A DNA stretch of 53,813 nt from Acidobacteriota bacterium (GTDB lineage Bacteria > Acidobacteriota > Polarisedimenticolia > JACPZX01), in contig JACPZX010000092.1 in NCBI GenBank assembly GCA_016195325.1, forward strand, positions 1 through 53,813, given 5' to 3'. The notes below the pieces were generated by a model. That model was not told the DNA's origin, made no database searches, and was given only the letters and a program-made list of their open reading frames with translations. Position numbers and translations under genes: made by a program. This document shows, piece after piece, positions 8,501 to 19,000 of the stretch (positions within the stretch are counted from its first letter, which is position 1; each line of letters begins with the position of its first letter).

Positions 8501-10063
8501 GCGATCGTCGCGCGCCGCCGACGGGCGGCGAAGCGCCGCCGCGGCCTCGCTCGCGCTCGACGCGACGAGGGCGCGCCGCCACGGGAGGCGCTTCCGGCCG
8601 ACCTGGAGGGTGTAGGCGGTGTCGGCCAGATCGGGGGCGCCGTCTCCCGCGAGGACGGCGGCGAGCCTCTCCGCGGCGGCGGCGAGCGCCGGCTCGCTCG
8701 CGGCCGACAGCACCAGGAGCTGCGCCGCGCGGCGCGCGGGGCGCGGGAGCGTGGGAGGCGCCTCCTCGAGGACGACGTGCGCGTTGGTCCCGCCGATGCC
8801 GAAGGAGCTGACCCCGGCGCGCCGCGGCGATCCGTTGGCCTCCCATCGGGTCAGCGCCGCGTTCACGTGGAAGGGAGTTCCCGCGAAGGCGATCTTCGGA
8901 TTGGGGCGCTCGAAGTGGAGGCTCGGCGGGATCTCGCCGTGCGAGAGGGCGAGCGCCGCCTTCACGAGGCCCGCGACCCCGGCCGCGGCGTCGAGATGTC
9001 CGACGTTCGTCTTCACCGACCCGATCGCGCACCGGTGACCGGGGGAGGTGCGGCCGAAGGCGCGCGCGAGGGCCGCCACCTCGACCGGGTCGCCGAGCGT
9101 CGTCCCCGTCCCGTGCGTCTCGACGTAGCCGATCGTGGAGGGGTCGACACCGGCGGCGGCGAGGGCCTCGGCGATCACCGACGCCTGCCCCTCGTCGCCG
9201 GGAGCCGTGAATCCGACCTTGAGCGCGCCGTCGTTGTTGATCGCCGACCCCTTGATGACGGCGCGGATCGAGTCGCGGTCCCGGATCGCGTCGCCGAGTC
9301 GGCGCAGCACGACGAGGGCGGAGCCATTCCCCTTCACGCACCCGGCCGCCGATGCGTCGAAGGCGCGGCAGCGGCCGTCGGGGGAGGCGATCCCCCCCTC
9401 CTCGAAGAAGTAGCCCGAGGTCTGCGGCACGGTGACCGAGACCCCTCCGGCGAGCGCCACGTCGCACTCGTGGTTCAGGAGGCTCTGGCACGCGACGTGG
9501 ATCGCGACGAGGCTCGTCGAGCACGCGGTCTGGATGAGGAGGCTCGGGCCGCGCAGGTCGAGGCGGTACGAGACGTGCGTCGCGAGGTAGTCGCGCCCGT
9601 TGACGATCGACGTCTGGAAGGCGCCGACCGCCTCGGCCGCCTTCAGGTTCAAGTAGATGTTGTTCAGGATGTAACTGTTCGGGCTCGCGCCGGCGAAGAC
9701 CCCCACGCGGAGGTCCGGACGGTCGCCGAGACGGCCGGCATCCTCCAGCGCGATCCACGCGTCCTCGAGAAGTATCCGGATCTGCGGGTCCATGAGCCCG
9801 GCCTCGCGAGGCGTGAGGCCGAACAGCGCGGCGTCGAACAGATCGGCGCCCGCGAGATCGGCGGCGCGTCGCACGAAGTCTTTCGAGGCGAGCTCCGCGT
9901 CGGTGGCCCCCGCCGCGCGCAGCTCCTCGTCCGTCAGATCGCGGATCGACTCGACCCCCGCGCGGAGGTTCCGCCAGAAGGCGTCGACGGAGTCCGCCCC
10001 CGGAAAGCGTCCGGCCATGCCGACGATCGCGATCTCGAGATCGTCGCGTGATTCCTGGCTCAT
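5552..10063 (-). CDS. Type I polyketide synthase, KS-AT-KR-ACP
   Basis: A 1503-residue single-module PKS. Domains: ketosynthase about 10-435 with TACSTS (Cys near 182), HGTGT (319) and GHLDAAAG (358); acyltransferase about 540-850 with FPGQGSQ, GHSIGEY (618) and HAFHS (719), the malonyl-CoA signature; ketoreductase about 930-1330; ACP about 1385-1455 with LGGNSL. The KR looks impaired: the dinucleotide motif reads GGTGAIE, the catalytic Lys position is Arg (APRLEG) and the Asn four residues after the active Tyr is Ser (YCAAS). The C-terminus carries an LLAEIERMSEEQVRDHLA stretch of docking type. The ATG at 10063 has GGGAG upstream and starts 13 bases after the NRPS stop. It should add one malonate unit to the peptide, perhaps leaving a beta-ketone. 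Confidence 0.95.
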   Translation of the reverse strand: MSQESRDDLEIAIVGMAGRFPGADSVDAFWRNLRAGVESIRDLTDEELRAAGATDAELASKDFVRRAADLAGADLFDAALFGLTPREAGLMDPQIRILLEDAWIALEDAGRLGDRPDLRVGVFAGASPNSYILNNIYLNLKAAEAVGAFQTSIVNGRDYLATHVSYRLDLRGPSLLIQTACSTSLVAIHVACQSLLNHECDVALAGGVSVTVPQTSGYFFEEGGIASPDGRCRAFDASAAGCVKGNGSALVVLRRLGDAIRDRDSIRAVIKGSAINNDGALKVGFTAPGDEGQASVIAEALAAAGVDPSTIGYVETHGTGTTLGDPVEVAALARAFGRTSPGHRCAIGSVKTNVGHLDAAAGVAGLVKAALALSHGEIPPSLHFERPNPKIAFAGTPFHVNAALTRWEANGSPRRAGVSSFGIGGTNAHVVLEEAPPTLPRPARRAAQLLVLSAASEPALAAAAERLAAVLAGDGAPDLADTAYTLQVGRKRLPWRRALVASSASEAAAALRRPSAARDDRRDAEVAFVFPGQGSQHAGMARELHRGEPVFRDVLDRCARILEPILKLDPRKVVFAEGAAANDRLRETAIAQPALFAVEYALARLWMSWGVRPSACAGHSIGEYVAACLAGVMTEDDALRLVAERGRLMGAMPKGAMLATPLSEADLAARLAAHPGLSIAAINGATSCVASGPEGEIAKLEMDLAAGGVACKRLRTSHAFHSAMMDPIVGAFEERVRSVRLSPPSMRFLSNVTGTWITADQAQDPAYWSAHLRRAVRFSQNLAALAEEPSRIILEVGPGTALTSLARRHVGPEATVIASLRHATDGGNDQLALLEAAGALWCAGAAIDWEAFHAGFERRRIPLPAYPFERKRHWIDPVKGGARGEAIVGKNPDMARWFHVPGWRRSLPPAPAEPDGAPWLVLDDGSDLGTKLVLRARERGVDVTTVRAGTRFARLREGAFEIDPGRREHYDELLKEIRAGVLPSRVVHLWCAEGAPLDPGAARDLGFFSLLHLAQAMGISGATGDLRVAAIARALFDVAGDAVVRPERAALLGICRVAPQEYAGAIFRLVDPGDAADHDAAASIEAELASSDREPVVAWRGGHRWIPAYEPVRIGALTPDAATAAARGAFLFTGGTGAIEMALARRLASTGARSFTFLGCDASAEESVRDFRKAGLDVLCSHARLDDAAAVAAALGAARARTSSLTAAFHTAGPIGGGMIQLKTREAAERVLAPRLEGAPALARHMQEGETLVLFSSAISATGVFGQSDYCAASCFLDAFAQSRRGAAGPRVVAIDWGTAAWDRWEAATSPALLAQLRDIQSSIGISIDEGVEATLRALSLDQPQIVVTTQDLAEMVREAGSATLTEFLEGLGPESSGGAARDGRPLVEPAGETERRVATVWSALLGVSPIGRDDNFFDLGGNSLLAIQLASQLRKAFDVELTIASLFESGDLKSLAGAVDAALDERRQAGEVAALLAEIERMSEEQVRDHLARDAGAEENRR

Positions 10064-10076
10064 CGAAGTCTCCCGC

Positions 10077-13000
10077 TCATGCGTCGGTCCCCGGCGTCGC
10101 CCGCGGCCGGCGTCCGGCGCGGGCCCTGACGGCGTCCCGCCGCCGGGCTCCGCGATCGCGCTCCGCCCCCTCCATCGCCGGGGCCGCGTCGCGCACGTCC
10201 CCCGCGAGGCGCGCGGCGAGAGAGGCGACCGTGGGGAAACGGAACATGTCGACGATGGTGATCTCGGCGCGGAGGCTCTCCCTGAGCCTGGCGTGGACCC
10301 GCGCCAGGAGGAGCGAGTGCCCTCCGAGATCGAAGAAGTTGTCGTGCGCTCCCACGCGCTCCACCCCCAGCGCCCCCGACCAGATCTCCGCGACGACGCG
10401 CTCGATCTCCCCGCGCGGTGCAACGTAAGCCCCCCCCTCGGCCACAGGCTGCGGCAGGCGTGCGCGATCGAGCTTGCCGTTCGCGGTGAGCGGGAGCGCC
10501 TCGAGGAAGACCCAGGCCGCGGGGATCATGTAGCCGGGAAGGGTCCTTCCCGCGTGAGCGCGCAGCTCCTCGGCGGTGAGGAACGGCTCTCCCGACGCCC
10601 GGACCTCGACCGACGGCGGCGCTCCCGGGACGAGGCGGCGCCCGGATCCCCGGCGGATCGCGTGGACGTAACAGAGGTCCGTGCGCTCGAGGAGCGGGTC
10701 CTGCTCGACGTGGACGTCGAACGCGTGCGCCTCGAAGAGGGCGACGATGGGCGCGCGGCTCGCGGCGACGTCCACCTCGACGACCGCCTGATCGATTCGC
10801 CCCCAGTGCTCCTCGCGAATTCCGCGGAGCACCTCGAGCTCGGCTTTCTCGACGTTGATCTTGAGCAGGTGAATCCGCTCCACGGCGTGCTCGTCGATCA
10901 CGCTCGAGAGAGTGCGGAGCCGGACCTCGAGCACGCGCCCGGCGAAGCGCTCGTCGAGAAGCGCGTCGGCGGCGCCGGCGAGCGCCTGCGCTCCGATGGC
11001 TCCCGCGCGCCCCTGGTTCTCCAGGAACGATCGGACGACCTCCTTCTCGGTTCCGGCGTCGGCGTGGAGCCCCGAGAGGAGCGAGAACCCGGGGAAGAAC
11101 GTGAAGCTCGCGGCGCGCTCGCTCTCGGCCAGGCCGACGTCGAAGATCCGCGCCTCGGGGGCGTAGACCGCGGCGTTCGCGCGAAGGATCGGCGCGAGGT
11201 GCGGGTTCGGCTCGAAGACGAAGAGGCGCGGGGTCACGCAGGCCAGGCTCGCGAAGACGGAGAAGAGCCCGATGTTCGCGCCGACGTCGAAGATCGTGTC
11301 GCCGTCCCGCAGATCCACACCGTGCCGGACGTAGGCGCGCGTCTCGAAGATCTCGCGGTGGATGTAATCGGTCTCGTTCCGGTTCAGCTCCGCGACGGCG
11401 ACGCCGCTCGGGAGCTTCCGGCGCGGCTGGCCGAGGACGGAGCGCGCGCGGCTCGGCTCGGGGACGACGTACGCCGCGAGCTTCGCCCCCGCGATCGGGT
11501 CCGGCCGCGCGACGACCGCCGCCTCGCGGACCTCGGGGTGGCTCGCGATCGCCGAGGCGATCTCCCCCGTCTCGACCCGGTAGCCGCGCACCTTCACCTG
11601 CGCGTCGCCGCGCCCGAGGAACTCGACGCGGCCGTCGTGGAGCCAGCGCCCGCGATCCCCGGTCCGGTACATGCGCGCCCCCGGGTCGCTCGAGAAGGGA
11701 TCGGGGACGAACCGATCGGCGGTGAGGTCGGGGCGGTCGAGGTAGCCGCGCGCGACGCAGGAGCCGCCGAGGTAGATCTCCCCCGGCACGCCGCGCGGCG
11801 CGGGGTGGAGCGCGGTGTCGAGGACGAGGGCGCGCGCGTGCGCGAGCGGCCGCCCGAGAGGAAGCGCGCCCCGCGCGCCGTCGGCTCCGTCGACGAGGCC
11901 GGCGATCGCCCCGACCGTCGTCTCCGTCGGGCCATAGTGATTCGCGACGCGGCAGCCCGGACGGAGCTCTTCGAAGAGCGACAGCCTCGATCCCGGCGTC
12001 GATTCACCGCCGAGAACGAGGAGCCTCGCCGGGATCGCGCGCTCCGGGTGCGCTCCGCCCATCAGGGCCTGCATGTGGGAGGGGACGATCTTCAGGACGT
12101 CGATTGCGTGCGCGTCGAAGTACTCCTCGATCGCGCTGGCGTCGAAGGCGATCTCGCGCGGGATCATGTGAAGGCAGCCGCCGGTCGCGAGCGCGGCGTA
12201 GATCGCGGTGTTGCCGAGATCGGCGGACATCGTCGAGACGACGGCGAAGCGCCACCCCGGCTCGATGCCGAGCCTCTGCACCGCCGCCCGCACGTACGCC
12301 GTGATCTGGCGGTGCTCGACGCCGACGCCCTTCGGCCTTCCGGTCGACCCCGACGTGAAGACGACGTAAGCGAGGTTTCCGGGCCGTACCGTGACGCGCG
12401 GGGGCGCGGCGGAGGCGCTCGCGATCGTCGCTTCATCGCGATCGAGCGCGACCAGCGAGGCCGCCGTCCCGCGGAGGGCTTCGACCGACGCCTCATCGGT
12501 GACGACGATCGTCGCGCCGGAATCCTCGACCAGAAAGCGCAGTCTCTCTTCGGGCTCGGCGGGGTCGAAGGGCGCGTAGGCGGCGCCGGCCTTGAGGATC
12601 GCGAGGAAGGCGATCAGCGCGTGCGGCGAGCGCTCGAGGACGACGGCGACGCGGTCGTCAGGGGCGGCGCCCATCGCGCGCAGGTGGTTCGCCAGTCGGT
12701 TCGCGGCGGCGTCGACCTCGGCGTAGGTGAGTGAACCCGAGAGACCGGCAAGGGCCGGTGCGCCGGGAGTCCGCTCGGCCTGCCGCTCGAAGATCTCGTG
12801 GAGCAGCGACGGAACGTCCCCCGCCGCCGGCGCGCCCGCGAGGGCTTCTATCGAGCGCGCTTCCTCCGGCGCCGCGCCGCCGGCGAAGGCGTCGATCCGC
12901 GAGGAAGGATCGGCGGCCGCCGCCTCCAGTGCGGCGCGGAAGGTCGTCGCGATCCCCTCGACTGTTTCGCGATCGAAGAGGTCGGTGTTGTACTCGAGGC

Positions 13001-16000
13001 CTCCCTCGAGACGATCGCCCGTCTCGCTGAGGGTCATCGACACGTCGAACTTCGCCGTGCCCGTGTCGATCTCGAGGAAGGTCGCGGACAATCCCGGCAG
13101 ATCGGTCTTCGGCGCGCGCACGTTCTGGAGCGCGAAAGCCGTCTGGAACAGGGGCGCCCGGTTCAGCGCGCGCCGGGGCTGGAGCTCCTCGACGACGCGC
13201 TCGAACGGGATGTCCTGGTTCGCGTACGCTCCGAGGCTCGCCTCGCGCACGCGCGCGATCAGCTCGCGCCACGTCGCGGCGCCCTCGCCGCGGACGCGGA
13301 TCGCGAGCGCGTTGACGAAGAACCCGACGAGGTCCTCCGCCTCGGCGGATCGCCGGTTTGCGATCGGGGTTCCGACGACGACCTCGCTCTGACCGCTGTG
13401 CCGCATCATCGTGAAGGCGTAGCCGGCGAGGAGGGCCATGTGCAGCGTCGCCCCCTCCGAGCGCGCGAGCCGCTCGAGGCGCAACCGCAGATCGGCCGGA
13501 AGCTCGATGTGGAGCGTCGCGCCGCTCCAGGTGGCGACGGCGGGGCGCTCGCGATCGGTCGCCAGATCGAGGGCGTTCGGCGCTCCGCGAAGCTCCTCCC
13601 GCCAGTACTCGATCTGCCGCGAAACCTCGTCGCCGCGGAGCCACGCGCGCTGCCACGCCGCCCAGTCGGCGTACTGGACGGACGGCTCGGGGAGGGCCGA
13701 CGGCGCGCCGGAGACGAAGGCCCGGTAGAGCGCTCCGAGCTCGCGCACGAGGACGAGCATCGACCAGCCGTCCGACGAGATGTGATGGGCGACGAGGAGG
13801 AGCACGTGGTCCTCCGGCGCCAGGCGCAGAAGGCGCCATCGCAGCATCGGCCCCCGCGCCAGATCGAAGGGTCGTCGGGCTTCCTCGCGCAGAAGACGGA
13901 GCATCTCCGCCTCCTGACCGGCGCCGGTTCCGCCGATCGGCTCGGCCCGCAGCGTGACGGTCTCCGGAGGCTCGACGATCTGCTCGGGGCCGTCCTCTCC
14001 CTCCACGAACCGGGTGCGGAGCGCCTCGTGGCGCCGCACGATCTCCGTGAGGGTCCGCGAGAGAGCCCCGATGTCGAGGTTGCCCGCGAGGCGGACCGCG
14101 GAGGGAAGGTTGTACGCCGCGCCGTTGGGCTCCAGGCGGTCGAGGAACCACAGGCGGCGCTGCGCGAACGAGAGGGGCCGCCGCGCGCGCTCGTCGGCGC
14201 GCGTGATCGGGGGCGGGGCGAGGGCGCCGCGGCGGAGCGCGGCGGCGGCCGCGGCGGCAAGCCCCGCCGGGGTCGGCGATTCGAAGAGGACCCGCAGAGG
14301 GATCTCCACGCCGAACGCGCGCCGGACGCGCGAGACGACCTGCGTCGCGAGCAGCGAATGGCCCCCGAGATCGAAGAAATCGTCGTCGGCGCCGGCCCGC
14401 GGAAGGTCGAGGACCTCCGCGAAGACGCCGCAGACGATCTCCTCCTCCGGCGAACGGGGCGCGACGTACCCCGCCTCGGCGATCCAGTCGGGCTCGGGGA
14501 GCGCCGCCCGATCGACCTTGCCGTTCGGCGACGTGGGGAGGGACCCGTTCACGACGACGATGGCCGCGGGGACCATGAACTGCGGCAGCCTCTCCGCGAT
14601 GTGGGCGCGAATCTCGCCCGCCTCGACGCGCGATCCCGGCCGCGCGACCACGTAGGCGGCAAGGCGCTTCCCGCCGCGGTGATCGTGCGCGGCGACCGCG
14701 GCCTGCGCGACCGCCGGATGCCGCAGGATCACGGCCTCGATCTCGCCGGGCTCCACGCGGTAGCCGCGCACCTTGATCTGGAGATCGATGCGGCCGAGGA
14801 ACTCGAGCTCTCCGTCCCTGCGGAAGCGCGCGAGGTCTCCCGTCCGGTACAGGCGTCCCCCCGGCGCTTCGCCGAAGGGATCGGGGACGAATCGATCGGC
14901 GGTCAGATCGGCCCGCGCGTGATAGCCGCGCGCGAGTCCCGCGCCGCCGACGTGCAGCTCGCCGGGCACGCCCATCGGGACGAGCCGCCCCTCGCCATCG
15001 AGGAGGTAGACCGGCGCGTTGGCGATGGGCCGTCCAATCGGCGGAAGCTCCGGCCACGCGCCGGCCGGGCCGGCCAGCGCGAACGTCGACACGAGATGCG
15101 TCTCGCTCGGGCCGTAGTGATTGACGAGCCGGCACGCCGGCAGGCGCGAGAAGAGCCCGCGCATCGCCGGGGTGATCTTGAGCTGCTCGCCGGCGGTGTC
15201 GATCTCGCGCAGCCGCGACGGGTAGACCCCCTCGGTCACCGCCGTCTCGGCGATCTGATTGAGCGCGACGAATGGGACGAAGAGCCGCTCGACCTGCTGC
15301 TCCTCCAGGATCCGCACGAGGCGCGACGTGTCCCGCCTCTCGTCGTCCGTCACGAGGACGATCTCGCCCCCCGAAGTGAGGGTCGAGAAGATCTCCTGGA
15401 ACGAGACGTCGAACGACAGCGACGCGAACTGGAGCGTGCGCGGCGCGCCGCCAGTCGAGGAGTCCCGGCGCTGCCACGACAGGAGGTTCGAGATGGCGCG
15501 GTGCGTCATCGCGACCCCCTTCGGCCGGCCGGTCGATCCCGACGTGTAGACGCAGTAGACGAGGGCCTCCTGGGGGATGGGGAGGAGGGGATTCGCGGGA
15601 TCCTCCCTCTCGATCTCCCTCCAGTCGCGATCGAGAAGGATCGCGCGCGCCGTCCCGCCGGGAAGCCGCGCGGCGAGGCGCGCCTGCGTCAGGACGAGCC
15701 CGGCCCCCGCGTCCTCGACGATCAGCGCGATTCTTTCGGCCGGGTACTCGGGGTCGACGGGGACGTACGCCGCCCCCGCCTTCATCACGCCGAGCAGCGC
15801 GACGAGCATGTCGAACGACCGCTCCACGCAGACGGCGACCAGGTCGCCGGGGCGAAGCCCTTGATCCGCGAGGAAGCGCGAGAGGCGGTTCGCGCGGGCG
15901 TTCAGCTCGCCGTAGCTGAGCCGCGCCTCACCGAAGCGGACGGCGACGGCGTCCGGTCGCCGGGCGGCCTCGCGCTCGAAGAGAGAGTGCACGATCGGCG

Positions 16001-19000
16001 GATCGGGGTAGGGGATGGGCTTTGCGTTCCAGTCCACCATCACCTGTCGGAGCTGTCGCGGCGCGAGGGACGGCAGATCGGCGAGGGGACGATCCGGCTC
16101 GGCCGATCCCGTCTCGAGGAGCGCCTCGAAGTTCTCGAAGAAGCGGTCCATCGTCTCGCGGTCGAGAATCTCCGTGGCGTAATTCAGCGTCCCCTCGAGC
16201 CCGTCCTCCGTCTCGTCGAAGAAGAGCTCCACGTCGAATCGCGAGATTCCGGTGGGCGGCTCGTCATACCTGCACTCGAGGTTCTCGAGACGGATGTCGC
16301 CGGCGACCGCGTTCTGGAGGGCGAAAAGAGTCTGGATGACGGGGTTGTGGCCGAGGTAGCGGTCCGGCTGGATCGCCTCGACGATGCGCTCGAGCGGGAC
16401 ATCCTGGTTCGCATAAGACCCGAGAGCCGCGTCGCGCATCGTCCGCAGCAAGTCGCGGAACGTCGAGACACCGCCTCCCAGCCGGGCGCGTACGGGAAGG
16501 GTGTTCACGAAGAATCCAATGAGGCCTTCCACCTCGGCGGCGCGCCGGTTCGCGACCGGGACGCCGATCGCGAAGTTTCTCTGCCCCGACATGCGGCCGA
16601 GCGTCTGGGCGTACGCGGCGAGAAGGGCGATGTGGAGCGTCGCCCCCTCCTCGCGCACCAGCCGAACCAGGCGATCCGTGAGAGGCCGGCCGAGACGCAC
16701 GCTGAACGCCGCTCCGGCATAGGTCGGTCGCGCGGGCCTCGGGCGATCCGCGGCGAGCGTCAGCGTCTCGATCCCTTCGAGCTCGCGGCGCCAGAACGCC
16801 AGCTGGCGGTCCATCTCGCCCCCCTCGAGCCAGGCGCGCTGCCACGCCGCCCAGTCGGCGTACTGGACCTCGAGGTCGGGGAGCGGGGATGCGTCGCCTC
16901 GCGCAAAGGACTCATAGAGCGCCCCCAGCTCGCGGACGAGGACCCCGGACGACCACCCGTCGGCCGAGATGTGGTGCATCGTCACGAGAAGCCGGTAATC
17001 CCCCGGCTCGAGGCGGAGCAACCGGGCGCGGATCAGCGGCCCCTGGGCGAGGTCGAAGGGGGCGCACGCGTTCTCGCGCGTCAGGCGTGCGCACTCGGCC
17101 GCGCGATCCGCCTCTGTGAGATTCGAGAGGTCGTCCAGAGGCAGCGAGAAGGTGAAGGAGGAGTCGACGATCTGCTCGGGGCCGTCGGGTCCCTCGACGT
17201 ATCGCGTCCGGAGCGCCTCGTGGCGGCGGACGACCTCGGCCAGCGAGCGCTCGAGGGCGGACGCGTCGAGGTCGCCGCGGAGGGCGATCGAGGAGGGAAG
17301 GTTGTACCAGGGCATCCCCGGCTCGAGGCGGTCGAGGAACCAGAGACGGCGTTGCGAGTACGAGAGACGGGGGCGATCGGCCGGCGGCGCCCGCCGCACG
17401 GGCGGCGGGACGCGTGACCCGGCGAGCCTCTCGGCGCGCGACGCGAGATCGCGGACGATCGGGGCCTCGAAGATCGCCCGGAGAGGCAGCTCGACCCCGA
17501 GGGAGGCGCGCAGCCGCGAGACGACGCGCGTCGCGAGGAGGGAGTGGCCGCCCAGGCCGAAGAAATCGTCGGTGGCGCCCACCGTTCCTATCCCCAGCAC
17601 CTCCGCGTACGCGCCGGCGATCGCCGTTTCGATCCCGGTCCGCGGCGCCTCGTACGACGACTCGGCGATCCAGTCGGGCTCGGGGAGACGCCGCCGGTCG
17701 ACCTTCCCGTTGGGGGTGAGAGGCATCGCGTCGAGCGTGGTGAAGGCCTGCGGGATCATCACCTCGGGGAGGGAGTCCCTGAGCCGTCGCCGGATCTCCG
17801 CGACGTCGGGCGGGGCGCCGTCGCGCATCACGAGGTACGCGGCGAGGCGGGGAATCCCCTGCGGATCGCGCTTCGCGACGACGGCACAGGCCCCGACTTG
17901 CGGCAGGGCGGCGATCGCCGACTCGATCTCCGCCGGCTCGACCCTCTGGCCCCGGATCTTGAGCTGATCGTCCGCGCGACCCGCGAAGGCGATGCGACCG
18001 TCGGCGAGGTAGCGGGCCCGATCGCCCGTGCGGTAGAGGCGCGAGCCCGGGCGGTCGAAGGGATCGGGCACGAAACGGTCGGCGGTCAGATCCGGGCGAT
18101 CGAGGTACCCGCGTCCGACGGCAGGTCCGCCGAGGTAGATATCTCCGGTGATGCCCGGAGGGACGGGCCCGAGCCCTTCGTCGAGGACCCAGACCGTCGT
18201 GTGCGTCAGCGGGAAACCGATCGGCGGCGCGCCGGGGGCCTCCCCGCCCTTCTCGAGGAACCAGCAAGTGGAGTCGATCGTCGCCTCAGTGACGCCGTAG
18301 GAGTTGGCGAGCCGCGTGTGGGGTCCGAAGATCGCGCGGAACTCGTCGATTTCCGCCCCCGTCCACACGTCCGAACCGACGACGGCGATCCGGAACGAGT
18401 CGAGCTTCTCCGCGCGTCCGCGCGTGTGCGAGGCGAGAGAGCGAAGGACCGCGGGGACGAACTCGGCGAACTCGACGCGCTCCCGGCGCGCGAGCTCGAA
18501 GAGCCGGGCCGGATCGAGAAGCCGCTCGCGCTCGCAGATGACGAGCGTGCCGCCCGAGCCGAGGGCGCGGATCACGTCCCCGGTGCAGACGTCGAAGGCG
18601 ACTCCCGCCATCTGGAGGTGGATGCGGAGGCTCTCGAGGCCGTAGAGACGCGCCCACGCCTCGTACGCCGACGCGACGGCCCCGTGCGGGATCATCGACC
18701 CCTTCGGTCGTCCCGTCGTCCCCGAGGTGTAGATGACGTAGGCGAGCGCGTCGGGGCCGAAGTCCGGCGATCGATCGATGGGGTTCGAAGTGAAGGAGCC
18801 CTCGTCGTCGAGAAGGATCACGCGCCTGTCTCCCCCCGAGGCCTGGGAGGCGAGATCCACCGTGGCCAGGACGACGCGAGCTCCCGAGTCGGCCAGGCAA
18901 TAATCGGCGCGGTCGCGCGGATGGTCGGGATCGATCGGGACGTAGGCCCCTCCCGCGCGCCACACCGCCATCATCGCCGTCAAGAGCTCCGGGGATCTCG

